Below, piece by piece: positions 1 to 8,465 of a stretch of 41,833 nt of DNA. How positions within the stretch are numbered: position 1 is the first letter of the stretch; each line of letters starts with the position of its first letter. This DNA is from a virus: positions 1 to 41,833 of IMG/VR virus record IMGVR_UViG_3300031565_010158. One strand, written 5' to 3'. Below the pieces are notes generated by a model. That model did no database searches, had not been told where the DNA came from, and worked only from the letters and a program-made list of their open reading frames with translations. The position numbers and the translations under genes were made by a program.

Positions 1-2
1 GG

Positions 3-1790
3 GATGAATTGGTTAAGTCTAATTACATGAGTGCTGAACCAGGGGTCCTTTTTTGGGATAATATTTTAAAGAATAGTCCTGCAGATTGTTATGCAGAAGA
101 TGGTTTTAAAACAGTGTCGACGAATCCATGTGGTGAACTCCCCCTCCCCGAGCACGGTGCTTGCCTCTTAATGGCTATTAACATGGCCTCTTATGTTATT
201 GATCCTTTTACTGACAAAGCTAAATTCGATCAAGTTAAATTTAAAGAACATATAGAGATGGCTCAAAGATTGATGGACGATTTGGTTGAGCTTGAGATAG
301 AAGCCGTTAAGAAAATTATTGTTAAAATTAAGAAAGACCCTGAATCAGCCGAGACAAAATCTAATGAATTAACCCTATGGCGTCAGATTCTTATTAAACA
401 ACAGAATGGTAGAAGGACCGGATTAGGAGTAACTGGTCTGGGTGATTTTATAGCAATGTTGAATGTTAAATATGGTTCTGATGAATCTTTAGGTCTTGTT
501 GAAAAGGTATATAGTCTTCTTAGAAACGAAGCGTACAAATCTTCTATTATGATGGCGCAATCTCGCGGTGCGTTTCCTATCTTTGATTTTAAGAAGGAAG
601 TAGGAAACGAATATTTAGGTAGGCTTCCTCCTGTTATTAGGGCGGATATGAATAAGCACGGACGCAGGAATATAGGATGTTTAACAACTGCTCCTGCTGG
701 TTCTGGAAGTACTGTTGCCGGTATTATAGATTTGTTTGGGATAAGTTCTGGATTTGAGCCTGTCTTCAAATGTGAGTATAAAAGAAAAAGAAAACTTACT
801 GATAATGATGAAGATAAACCAGACTACGTTGATGAGCAGGGAGATAAATGGAAAGAGTATATTATTACTCATTCTGGATTACAAAAATTTAAAGAGATAA
901 ATGGGAAAGGATTTGAAGACAGTCCTTATAATGGCTCTGAAGCATCTCAGCTAGATTTTTTTAAACGAGTTGAGATGCAGGCCGTGGCAACTCAATATGT
1001 AGACCATGCAATTTCGTCTACGATTAATTTACCCATAGAAGTAGACTTAGAAACCGTAAGTAAACTTTATATTGCGGCACACGAACAAGGATGTAAGGGG
1101 TTAACTATTTATAGATCGGGAACGAGAGATGGAGTCTTAACGGGAATTGATTCGTCTAGACAGTGTGAAGATTGTGACGAAGCAAGTAAAGATTTAGTAA
1201 AACTTATTGAAGAAGGATTAAGGCCATCTAAAATAATATTAGCTGCTGCTCCTAAGAGACCGCCGGTATTAGAGTGCGATATTCATAGAAGCAGGGTGGG
1301 AGGCGGAGACTGGATATTCTTTGTTGGTAAATTAAATGGCCGGCCTTATGAGGTGTTTGGAGGCGATAGTCAAAAATTTACCATCCCTCAAAAATATAGA
1401 AGCGGTTGGATTTGTAAAAACGGAAAAGATGAGGATGACGTAACACAATATAATTTAATTCTTGGTTCTATGGAAGACGAAAATGAAAAACTAGAATTTA
1501 AAGGAATCGCAAAGCATTTCAATAACTATGAGTATGGGGCGTTTACTAGATTGGCGAGTTTAACAATGAGGCATGGCGCTCCTATAAGATATATATGTGA
1601 ACAGATAACTAAAAAGGGTGTTGAAGGCGACTTATTTAGTTTTCAGAGAGCAATGGCTAGGGTTCTTAAAAAATATATTTCCGAGGGCGAGAAAAGCGAA
1701 ACTGAGTGTCCGATATGTCATTCAACCGATGTAATATATAAAAATGGTTGTCCTTCCTGTCAGCTTTGCGGCCACTCAAATTGTGCCTAA
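3..1790 (+). CDS. nrdJ: Adenosylcobalamin-dependent (class II) ribonucleotide reductase, 3' part
   Basis: Reduces ribonucleotides to deoxyribonucleotides for phage DNA synthesis, using a B12-generated thiyl radical. The frame is open to the left edge, so only the last 595 residues are visible and the true start lies outside. Early in this part is TNPCGELPLPEHGACLL, the conserved active-site Cys segment of the family. Further on come TTAPAGSGSTVAGI (phosphate-binding loop) and the barrel-end motif GCKGLTIYRSGTRDGVL. The protein ends in a Cys-rich tail (CPICH...GCPSCQLCGHSNC) that resembles the redox/zinc C-terminus of NrdJ. The stop is followed directly by a strong terminator. Class I enzymes lack this tail and barrel arrangement, so the class II call is firm. 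Confidence 0.93.
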   Translation, partial: DELVKSNYMSAEPGVLFWDNILKNSPADCYAEDGFKTVSTNPCGELPLPEHGACLLMAINMASYVIDPFTDKAKFDQVKFKEHIEMAQRLMDDLVELEIEAVKKIIVKIKKDPESAETKSNELTLWRQILIKQQNGRRTGLGVTGLGDFIAMLNVKYGSDESLGLVEKVYSLLRNEAYKSSIMMAQSRGAFPIFDFKKEVGNEYLGRLPPVIRADMNKHGRRNIGCLTTAPAGSGSTVAGIIDLFGISSGFEPVFKCEYKRKRKLTDNDEDKPDYVDEQGDKWKEYIITHSGLQKFKEINGKGFEDSPYNGSEASQLDFFKRVEMQAVATQYVDHAISSTINLPIEVDLETVSKLYIAAHEQGCKGLTIYRSGTRDGVLTGIDSSRQCEDCDEASKDLVKLIEEGLRPSKIILAAAPKRPPVLECDIHRSRVGGGDWIFFVGKLNGRPYEVFGGDSQKFTIPQKYRSGWICKNGKDEDDVTQYNLILGSMEDENEKLEFKGIAKHFNNYEYGAFTRLASLTMRHGAPIRYICEQITKKGVEGDLFSFQRAMARVLKKYISEGEKSETECPICHSTDVIYKNGCPSCQLCGHSNCA

Positions 1791-1804
1791 TCAATAAAGG
1801 GTTT

Positions 1805-1848
1805 AGACTTGTTTCTTTAGAATTAATTCTCAAGAAACAAGTCTTTTT
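1805..1848 (+). terminator. Intrinsic terminator after nrdJ
   Basis: The arms AGACTTGTTTCTT (1805-1817) and AAGAAACAAGTCT (1832-1844) pair perfectly. An inner AGAA/TTCT stem extends the hairpin, and five T follow at 1844-1848. It is the strongest hairpin in the window and closes the nrdJ transcript. Confidence 0.9.
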
Positions 1849-1855
1849 GTATAAT
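1845..1855 (+). promoter_or_regulatory. GTATAAT -10 box fused to the terminator; possible leaderless promoter
   Basis: TTTTGTATAAT starts in the terminator U-tract, with TATAAT at 1850-1855. No convincing -35 is present, since the -35 position falls inside the terminator hairpin. A transcript starting about 7 nt downstream would begin at or next to the ATG at 1863, so the mRNA would be leaderless or nearly so. GTATAAT recurs in eight other intergenic places here. Confidence 0.6.
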
Positions 1856-1862
1856 GTGAAAT

Positions 1863-3191
1863 ATGAATACACGAATAATATCTAGTGGAGACAGGTACGG
1901 GTTTGCAATTATTGACGATAATCCGTCTAAGGTTGTGTATGTATCAACTTTGCATTATTTCTTAACTCCTTCTGTTAAGTCAAGTTATGAACAACCGTTT
2001 CAAGCCCGTTCTGCCTCTTATCGCTTTATAAATAACCGTTCCTATCATATTGATGCGCTGAGAAAGAAAGCTACAGAAGACATGACAAAACCTATTGCTG
2101 TAGATATTTCTGCTGAAAAGATGTTAGAAGATCACTATATGGAAATCTATAATGGAGTAAAGGGTAAGGCACGCAGTTCAAAGAAAAGTTCAGATGAAAA
2201 TAGGGAAAAGGTCTATAATGAAATCAAAATAATTGTGGGCGAACTGGAAAACATTACTCAGAATATAAAGGATCTAAAAAGTAAAAGGAAGATTAAAAGA
2301 ATTTTAATGCTCTATAAGCAGTTAATTAGAAAACATTTTGATGATTTTGCGAAAAAAGCATCAGAGCAAGAAGATGCAATGCCTCCCGCTTCCCAAATGT
2401 CTCCATTACCCCCAATGTCTCCAATGTCTCCAATGTCTCCAATAACCGCCTCTATAATTAATATGGAATCATCGGATCTATTTAAATTAATTGACGTCAA
2501 CATTAAAGAAGAAATTTTAGGGGATTATGCAGAGAAAGCTTGTGATGCTATTAGTAAAAAGCATAAAGACTTAGATTACGTTATTGATTGCCCATCTCTT
2601 GATAATATAACCATATTTTCCTCAGGCGAACCAATTTTGAACATTAGGGTTAATTCCAAATTGAACGTTAGTGGTATTTTCCCAACCGGAGAATTGTATG
2701 GTATGTATCCGTTTCATAGCGTAGAGTTTTATCAGCGATATTGGAAACCTATTGTCGAAACTATAAAGCATTTTTATTTAACAGACGCCTCTTTGCTTTT
2801 GTGCCCAGAAAGGAACCCTCTTCCAAATATTCCAAAGGAAGAAAAGAAATATGCGCTAGAGGGATGGGATGTAGAAAATAATAGATTAAGCAAGGTAGAT
2901 GTTTCTTTTAAAGGAGATAGGTTAACGTGGATGTTTGAACCTTCTGAGTCTACTGATCTTACTCTTACTGCCTCGAACTACGTATCGAAATATACAGAAC
3001 AAGACTATATTAATACTCCTATTGTTAAATGTATTGATCCTAATCTTAAATCTATTTACGGTAGAACTGGAACAGTAGTACAGGTTATTCCTTATGTAGA
3101 CCATATGGAAATAGATGTAGACTTTGGCCGGGGGCTAGATATTGTTCGTTTGACTGAAGAAAAATTAGAAATTGTTCCTGTTGACGTTTAA
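1863..3191 (+). CDS. Unknown phage protein with coiled coil and C-terminal KOW/SH3-like segment
   Basis: I do not recognise the family. Visible parts are a mixed N-terminal domain (1-100) and a charged Lys/Glu-rich helical stretch (about 100-170) likely to form a coiled coil. A Pro/Met/Ser linker (about 176-196) follows, with MSP repeated in tandem. The C-terminus (about 398-440, beginning GRTGTVVQV) has the look of a small KOW/SH3-like barrel. The ATG lies 7 nt after a TATAAT box with no ribosome binding site, so translation may be leaderless. The stop overlaps the next start as TAATG. Its place before terL suggests a structural or packaging role, but that is inference. Confidence 0.7.
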   Translation: MNTRIISSGDRYGFAIIDDNPSKVVYVSTLHYFLTPSVKSSYEQPFQARSASYRFINNRSYHIDALRKKATEDMTKPIAVDISAEKMLEDHYMEIYNGVKGKARSSKKSSDENREKVYNEIKIIVGELENITQNIKDLKSKRKIKRILMLYKQLIRKHFDDFAKKASEQEDAMPPASQMSPLPPMSPMSPMSPITASIINMESSDLFKLIDVNIKEEILGDYAEKACDAISKKHKDLDYVIDCPSLDNITIFSSGEPILNIRVNSKLNVSGIFPTGELYGMYPFHSVEFYQRYWKPIVETIKHFYLTDASLLLCPERNPLPNIPKEEKKYALEGWDVENNRLSKVDVSFKGDRLTWMFEPSESTDLTLTASNYVSKYTEQDYINTPIVKCIDPNLKSIYGRTGTVVQVIPYVDHMEIDVDFGRGLDIVRLTEEKLEIVPVDV

Positions 3192-4078
3192 TGCTACTTA
3201 TGAATTATTCTTTGTTTAAAATATCTTTTGGCACCAGTAAAAAAAATCATATTAGCGATATAGATATTGATGCTAATATTAGCGATATATGTTATGCTAC
3301 GGGAGACAAATTTATTTTTGCGTCGGATGATACGCATTGTCTTGGGCTTGTAGAGGGTGGTAAAGTTAAATTTCCGTGGATAGGCAGGATTAGAAAGAAA
3401 GGTAACGAAGATGGCAGCGGACAATCGGCACTTTTAAACGCCCCTATTTCAGTATGCTTAAATGTTCTTGGCAATATATGTGTTGTTATGGAGGATGGAG
3501 GTAGTAGAATTAGAGAAATAGAGATAGAAGCCTCATATGCGTCATCGAGATGGGGTGCTAGTCAAAATAGGTTTATTGATAGATATTTTTCTAAAATCAA
3601 GAAAGAGGATAGTAAAGAGGTGTCTTGTGCGGTTGGACCTAATGGGCATATTTATTGGGTTGTAGGAGCAATAAATAGGTGCTTTAAATGTAATGCTTCT
3701 ACTATTACAAATTTGGTTGGGAACGGACATGCAGGGTATTCTGTTTCAAATAATTTACAGTCGTCTTTATTAAACGGTCCTTCTGGTGTTTGTTCTGTGG
3801 GAAAATCAATATATATATCCGATAAGGGTAATGGTTGTATAAGAAAAGTTTCAGGAGATTCTATTGGCGTAATATATGGTAATCCTTTACAAAAGAAAGC
3901 CATGTCTCCGTCTAAAATTGTAGGTAAAAAGAATGTTATTTATTTTATTGGCGATGGAAAGAAGGTTAAGTATTTATCAATGGCAAATGAAGGCGATGGC
4001 AACATATATGAATCTGAAGGGCTTTGTTCAATTTGCCTTGACGAAAAAAATAATTTGTTTGTTTTAGAACGAAAATAA
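3191..4078 (+). CDS. NHL-repeat-like beta-propeller protein
   Basis: A 295-residue protein with several NHL-type blades. The clearest is LLNGPSGVCSVGKSIYISDK...IRKV at about residues 194-222. Weaker copies lie at about 78-110 (LLNAPISVCLNVLGNICVV), 140-165 and 270-292. NHL propellers bind proteins or ligands and carry no fixed enzymatic activity. No signal peptide or membrane segment is apparent. Translation is probably coupled to the previous gene, because the ATG overlaps its TAA by one base and there is no Shine-Dalgarno sequence. It sits directly before terL (2 nt gap). In phages such propellers could be adhesion or tail components, which is unproven here. Confidence 0.65.
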   Translation: MLLMNYSLFKISFGTSKKNHISDIDIDANISDICYATGDKFIFASDDTHCLGLVEGGKVKFPWIGRIRKKGNEDGSGQSALLNAPISVCLNVLGNICVVMEDGGSRIREIEIEASYASSRWGASQNRFIDRYFSKIKKEDSKEVSCAVGPNGHIYWVVGAINRCFKCNASTITNLVGNGHAGYSVSNNLQSSLLNGPSGVCSVGKSIYISDKGNGCIRKVSGDSIGVIYGNPLQKKAMSPSKIVGKKNVIYFIGDGKKVKYLSMANEGDGNIYESEGLCSICLDEKNNLFVLERK

Positions 4079-4080
4079 AA

Positions 4081-5820
4081 ATGAAAAAAGAACCTCAAAA
4101 TAGTTTACTAGATGCCATTCATGAGATCGAAAAGTCTAATCCGTCTTTTAATAAAAAGGGCGTGGAAATAGTCGATATTATGACTTTTTGTGATGACCCT
4201 AACTATCTTGATTTGCCTGCTAGTAATTTTAATCTTTATATATCTCAGAGAGTTATATTGAAGACTTTTTATATAGGGGCTCGAGGCAATGAGAATCTTA
4301 AGTTGAATAAGGAAGAGTGGGAATGGTTATATAGTCATGAGAAAGATGAAGAACGAGACGGAATTATTTTTAAGAAGAACGTTAGGGAAGTTATTGAAAA
4401 ATTATTGAAAAACGAAAAAGACCCCGACTTCAAGGGATTTAAGGAATTAAATCTGGTTCTTGGGAGGAGGGGAAGTAAAACGATCCTTGCATCGATTATT
4501 TCGGCTTATGAGATTTATAAGTTGCTTGTAATTGGTAACGGAGATCCTCATAAGTTTTATGGACTTCCTTATGATGATGAAATTGCAGTAATTAATGTGG
4601 CTCTTTCGCAGGAACAAGCAAGGCGTTTATTTGGCCAGGTGCAAGCGAGAATTCGTAATGCTCCGTTCTTTAGAAATAGAGTCGCAAATGAAACAACTAC
4701 AGAGATACGTTTCTATACCGATAAGGATATGAAAAAGAAAAAACAAGGCGCCAACTTGTCCGTTAAAGGTTCTATTTTTATTCTTTGTGGACATAGTAAT
4801 CCAGACACTCTTCGTGGTTACAGTACAATTCTAATACTTTTTGATGAGTTGGCTTTCTATGATGATACTGGCAAGGTTACGGGGCAATATTTTTATTCTA
4901 CTCTCAAGCCTTCTTTATCTAAATTTAAAAAGTACGGCGATGGTCGTCTTGTCGAGATTTCTTCTCCTAGTACTATGAGCGGTATTTTTTACGACACGCA
5001 TCATAGAGCTAAAGATGATGCTAGTATTTTATCTTACCAGCTTCCTACGTGGTGCTCTAATCCCGAAATTACATACGATAGTTTGTCAAATGATAGGGAA
5101 AGAAATCCGGATTCATTTGCGGTTGAATATGGTGCTCAATGGGCCAAGGGCGGAATTTATGGAAATTATTTTGAGGTTGGGCTTATAGAGAGATGTATTA
5201 GAACCGACATAGCACCTCATATGCGTCCAATGCCTAGATTTAGTTATTATTTGCACGTTGATCCAGCTAAGAATGGCGCAAGGTACGTTGCTGTTTTGGT
5301 TGCTAAGGAACGCTACATGAATATGCAAGGTCATCGACGCATTAGAGTTCATCTTGCTAATATGTGGGTTTGGGATCCTCAACCTGGCATTGGGCTTTTG
5401 TTTAATGAGATAGACAAAGATATGATTCAGATTTGTGCACGTTTTCATCCGATGGCGGTTTCTTATGATCAATACAATTCCATTCATAGTTTACAGCTTT
5501 TGAAGAGCCACGGCGTTAATGCAATACAAACATCATATAATAGGGCGTTTAAGAACAAGATTTATCAAAATTTGAAAGATTTGATGTCGTATTATCCTCA
5601 CCCTGAACTATGGCTATATGACGAACCAAGGCTACTTTTAGAAATGAAGTCGCTTAAATATAGGCCTACAATGAGGGGAGTTAGTTTGGTTGTAGATAAA
5701 CATGGTGAGATAAAGACCGACGATGTTATAGACTGTCTTGCGGGAGCTACGGCCATGGCGTCTGAAAGCTTACGGATGGCGTTACCAGAACCCGTTGTTG
5801 TAAGAACTGGGTTTGTTTAA
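4081..5820 (+). CDS. terL: Terminase large subunit (DNA-packaging ATPase/nuclease)
   Basis: Motor that pumps DNA into the prohead and cuts the concatemer. The N-terminal ATPase shows a Walker A-like GRRGSKT at residues 128-134; the Gly usually found before Lys is Ser here. Walker B is ILILFDELAF, with D255 and E256. The C-terminal RNase H-like nuclease has its metal-binding acids at D394 (LHVDPAKNG), around D463 (YDQYN) and D551 (DVIDCLAGA). The 579-residue length is normal for the family. There is no clear Shine-Dalgarno before the ATG, so coupling to the preceding gene is likely. No small terminase subunit is recognisable nearby, and the portal lies about 23 kb downstream, which is unusual. 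Confidence 0.93.
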   Translation: MKKEPQNSLLDAIHEIEKSNPSFNKKGVEIVDIMTFCDDPNYLDLPASNFNLYISQRVILKTFYIGARGNENLKLNKEEWEWLYSHEKDEERDGIIFKKNVREVIEKLLKNEKDPDFKGFKELNLVLGRRGSKTILASIISAYEIYKLLVIGNGDPHKFYGLPYDDEIAVINVALSQEQARRLFGQVQARIRNAPFFRNRVANETTTEIRFYTDKDMKKKKQGANLSVKGSIFILCGHSNPDTLRGYSTILILFDELAFYDDTGKVTGQYFYSTLKPSLSKFKKYGDGRLVEISSPSTMSGIFYDTHHRAKDDASILSYQLPTWCSNPEITYDSLSNDRERNPDSFAVEYGAQWAKGGIYGNYFEVGLIERCIRTDIAPHMRPMPRFSYYLHVDPAKNGARYVAVLVAKERYMNMQGHRRIRVHLANMWVWDPQPGIGLLFNEIDKDMIQICARFHPMAVSYDQYNSIHSLQLLKSHGVNAIQTSYNRAFKNKIYQNLKDLMSYYPHPELWLYDEPRLLLEMKSLKYRPTMRGVSLVVDKHGEIKTDDVIDCLAGATAMASESLRMALPEPVVVRTGFV

Positions 5821-5895
5821 AAATAATAAAGGGAAGACAGGGAATTAAATAGAAAAAATATAAAGATAATTATTGAAAATTCAAGGAGATTTAGA

Positions 5896-7041
5896 ATGTC
5901 TAATTTTAATCTAAAAAATCATCAGAAGATCAGCGGCGATGAGCATATCGAACGTCGGTTACGAAATGAGCATGGCAATGTCCCGAATGAAATTAACGAA
6001 AAGCAGCTTGAAAGGGCTAGGGCGACTGAGCCTAATGAGTTAACCGAAAAGCAACTTGAAAAAGTTCGTACTGGCGGTGACGATGAGGTTACTGAGAGGC
6101 GTCTTGATACGGACAAGGCTAAGTTTGCAAACTCATATCGTAACCCTTCTGCGTATGAAGGCAACATTAATAAACTGGAAGAAAAACGCCTTACGAACGA
6201 TCCAGTTGAAAAAGAAAAATACGAAGATGCCTCTGAAACTCCAAAAGGACTTAGATGGTGGGAAGAAGCTCCCAAAAGTCCCGATGACCTAAAACTCGCT
6301 CAAAAAAAAAGTAAAAAAATAGCTCAGTCTACAGAGTTTTTAGATCCTATAGAAATTGACGACGGTATTCCTCCTGAATGGCACGCTGTGACAGATGTTG
6401 ATAATCCCTATGGAGAAGAATTCCCTATCACAGAGGAAGGTCGGCCAGATCCTAGTCTATATATTGAAAAGATAAAATATCTTTCTATCCCAGGCGTTTA
6501 TATGGTTTTGAGTTACGATCCTAATTATTATCGAGGAAATACCGAAGCAATTAGAGAAGCTGCGTATGGAAAGATAGAAGAATATGATAAAGATTTAGCT
6601 AAACTTATTACGCAAGATGATTTTGGTTCTCCGGAAGAAGATGGTGACGAAGGAACAATTACTTTGAGATTTATAGACGACAAGGTTGCTCCAATAGCGG
6701 CAGCGCATCGGGCTGGCGGAACTCCGTTGGCACCAGATGTTTTTGAAGAAGTTAGTTATGAAGAAAAGGACGTGGAAGGTACTCCAATGGTAGTGGGAAG
6801 CATTTCGGTTAATGCTAATATTACTGAAGATAATAAAAATAATATAGTAGAAGAGGCGCTTACTTTTATAAATCAGTCTCACGATGGACTTAATCTTCAA
6901 AAAGAATCCCTTGATTTGTCTAGGCTTAAGCAGGGGCAAATAGGTTTTGCTATAAGTACTCCCGTAGTTACGGCATCATTAAAAGATGAATTTCTTATAC
7001 GAGACGTTACGGCACAATCTAGCGGCGTAAAAAAAAACTAG
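5896..7041 (+). CDS. Unknown virion-associated protein with xTEKQL repeats (0-frame product)
   Basis: The ATG has a good AAGGAG 7 nt upstream. The N-terminal ~90 residues hold five copies of a short motif: HIERRL, INEKQL, LTEKQL, VTERRL and LEEKRL. The same motif is repeated six times in the prohead protease/scaffold protein at 33450. After a linker ending KKSKKIAQS comes a compact domain (about 150-381) I do not recognise. The frame ends at TAG 7039-7041 just after nine A residues, and the -1 frame continues open to 7262 with no start codon of its own. A 455-residue frameshift form is therefore likely. Position next to terL and the shared repeats suggest a head or scaffold role; this is inference. 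Confidence 0.8.
   Translation: MSNFNLKNHQKISGDEHIERRLRNEHGNVPNEINEKQLERARATEPNELTEKQLEKVRTGGDDEVTERRLDTDKAKFANSYRNPSAYEGNINKLEEKRLTNDPVEKEKYEDASETPKGLRWWEEAPKSPDDLKLAQKKSKKIAQSTEFLDPIEIDDGIPPEWHAVTDVDNPYGEEFPITEEGRPDPSLYIEKIKYLSIPGVYMVLSYDPNYYRGNTEAIREAAYGKIEEYDKDLAKLITQDDFGSPEEDGDEGTITLRFIDDKVAPIAAAHRAGGTPLAPDVFEEVSYEEKDVEGTPMVVGSISVNANITEDNKNNIVEEALTFINQSHDGLNLQKESLDLSRLKQGQIGFAISTPVVTASLKDEFLIRDVTAQSSGVKKN
7029..7041 (+). other. Candidate -1 frameshift (or slippage) site, A AAA AAC before a stop
   Basis: Nine A at 7029-7037 are followed by C and then TAG. Read in frame they give GTA AAA AAA AAC TAG, so A_AAA_AAC fits the X_XXY_YYZ heptamer, with the stop as the next codon. A -1 slip continues as AAA AAA CTA GAT. 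I see no obvious internal Shine-Dalgarno stimulator or strong downstream stem. Polymerase slippage on A9 or an assembly indel would give the same fused frame. Confidence 0.65.
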
Positions 7042-7262
7042 ATGAACAAAAGATAGAAAAGGCCGTTGCGTCTTTCTTTAATACTTTTAATCCGTGTAAT
7101 CTATTTAATGCTAATAAAGAGATAGAAGATCTAATTGCCGTAGCTCAACTAGATTCTGCCGAAAAACTCCGCTTTCTTTCTCAAATAGATAAGCGATTAG
7201 AGTCTAATGGTATAACGCTAGACTTTATAGAGACAAGAAAATCTAAACTTTTTTCTGAATAA
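7038..7262 (+). CDS. Frameshift extension of the preceding gene (74 codons)
   Basis: This frame reads LDEQKIEKAVASFFNTFNP and on to KSKLFSE before TAA 7260-7262. Composition looks like real protein: amphipathic helices, no low-complexity run, and codons like the neighbouring genes. It contains no ATG, GTG or TTG, so it cannot start independently. It is open from the A9 run in the -1 frame relative to the upstream gene. The simplest reading is a C-terminal extension made by frameshifting, giving a 455-residue product next to a 381-residue one. A true single-base error in the run would make the 455-residue form the only product. Confidence 0.65.
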   Translation, partial: LDEQKIEKAVASFFNTFNPCNLFNANKEIEDLIAVAQLDSAEKLRFLSQIDKRLESNGITLDFIETRKSKLFSE

Positions 7263-7283
7263 AAATTTTTATTTTTATTCTTC

Positions 7284-7294
7284 TTCTGTATAAT
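7284..7294 (+). promoter_or_regulatory. GTATAAT -10 box upstream of the 7350 gene
   Basis: CTTCTGTATAAT is preceded by the A/T palindrome AATAAAAATTTTTATT (7258-7273) and a T-rich run, which may form a weak terminator. No -35 is recognisable. The leader to the ATG at 7350 is about 50 nt and carries AAAAGGAG. TGTATAATAAGT is shared with the promoter before the homing endonuclease at 40637. Confidence 0.5.
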
Positions 7295-7349
7295 AAGTGG
7301 TAGTTGGGTTTGTAATAATACGTCTATTTATGGTTAAAAGGAGAATAAA

Positions 7350-8207
7350 ATGAAGGTTATAGTTGAAGGATTAACGGAATCTATTCTTACGCTTAATAAA
7401 ATTGGTGTTCCTATACAGGGTCGGGTAACAGCTATTTTGGATATTAATACTAACGAACAACAGCAAGAACTTAATATAGTTGTTAAAGCTGGGTTGGTAA
7501 AAATATTGAAAGAGTCAGAATGCGTCAAGAATACCGAAGAAGAAAAAAACGCCTCTAATAAGGACGCTAATCCAGAAGGTCGAGGTAAGGGAAAGCGGAA
7601 GAGCGGTCGTCCTAAGGGATCTAAGGGCAAATCTAAAATTAATCAGGAGAAGGAAGGTGCTGCTAGAGCCGAAGCTGAAACTCAGAAAGAAGGCTCCACA
7701 GTTGTTATTGGTACCGGTGGCGACACAGTAAAGGGGAAAATGACTCATAATGCAGTCGGCGAACAACCTGAATCCGATCGCACTAAAAAATCTCTTGAGG
7801 CAATGGAGAAATTGCAAGAAGAGGAAGAAAACGAAAATGCTGAGGGATTTGATCCTCAAGACATGACTATTGATGAGAGTAAACTTGATCCCTCTGAGCA
7901 AATAGGCAGAGAGGCTATTATCGGCACTGGATCTGGCGAACAAAAGGTTAAAATGACTAATAGCTCTGTTCCTGAGGCAGACGCAATTAGGCAGATGGAT
8001 CCCTTTATAGACCGAGAAGACAAGAAAGAAATAGAGACTGTAGAAAAAGCGCAAGAAAATGCAAAAGAAAAAGATTCTAAAGAAAAAACGGCAACGACGA
8101 TTGCTAAAGTGCCTGAAAAGATTGACGAAGAAGTCTCTGCCGATATAAAAAAACTAGACGACGGAAGTGACGCAGACGATTACAGTGACGCTTTCGTAGA
8201 AATATAA
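7350..8207 (+). CDS. Unknown acidic protein with AT-hook-like basic patch and internal repeat
   Basis: The start is backed by AAAAGGAG 8 nt upstream. An ordered N-terminal ~55 residues (MKVIVEGLTESILTLNK) are followed by a highly charged, probably disordered tail. A basic patch around G86-R87-P88 (KRKSGRPKGSKGK) resembles an AT-hook, which binds the minor groove of AT-rich DNA. Two copies of an imperfect repeat lie at about 118-145 (VVIGTGGDTVKGKMT) and 189-214 (AIIGTGSGEQKVKMT), each followed by a Pro/Glu segment. The C-terminus is strongly acidic. Family unknown; a DNA-associated or internal head protein is a guess. A tnpB remnant begins directly after its stop. Confidence 0.75.
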   Translation: MKVIVEGLTESILTLNKIGVPIQGRVTAILDINTNEQQQELNIVVKAGLVKILKESECVKNTEEEKNASNKDANPEGRGKGKRKSGRPKGSKGKSKINQEKEGAARAEAETQKEGSTVVIGTGGDTVKGKMTHNAVGEQPESDRTKKSLEAMEKLQEEEENENAEGFDPQDMTIDESKLDPSEQIGREAIIGTGSGEQKVKMTNSSVPEADAIRQMDPFIDREDKKEIETVEKAQENAKEKDSKEKTATTIAKVPEKIDEEVSADIKKLDDGSDADDYSDAFVEI

Positions 8208-8224
8208 TTCATAGAAAGGACAGA

Positions 8225-8458
8225 GTGTATTTCTGTCAAAACCAAAATTGCAAAACAATTTTGGACAGAGATTATAATGCTGCTCTTAATCTACAAAACG
8301 AAGGAATTAGTATTCTTAAAGAAGGATACGAATCGGAAAATAATAATAACAATACCGTAGCAACTACGGGAATTAACGCTTGTGGACTGGTTTCAATAGA
8401 AACTAGGTTGAAGCAAGAAAAAAGAGGATTTCAACAGTCAGTAATGGCTGTTGTTTAA
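8225..8458 (+). pseudogene. C-terminal remnant of an IS200/IS605-type TnpB
   Basis: Only the final ~77 residues of a TnpB (OrfB) protein remain: the second half of its zinc ribbon (YFCQNQNC), the last RuvC block (LDRDYNAALNLQNEGI) and the typical tail with INACG. The rest of the RuvC domain and the whole N-terminus are absent. The first codon is a GTG without a ribosome binding site. The upstream edge abuts the stop of the preceding gene, and an IS right-end hairpin follows at 8466-8493. It is a deletion relic, unlikely to be functional. It differs from the intact tnpB at 16068, which lacks these cysteines, so the two insertions are separate events. Confidence 0.8.
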
Positions 8459-8465
8459 TTTCAAG

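Noticed and set aside
8225-8458. The tnpB remnant as a functional small gene
   Set aside because: No ribosome binding site, starts in the middle of a zinc ribbon, and is followed by an IS end; it is best read as a deletion relic.
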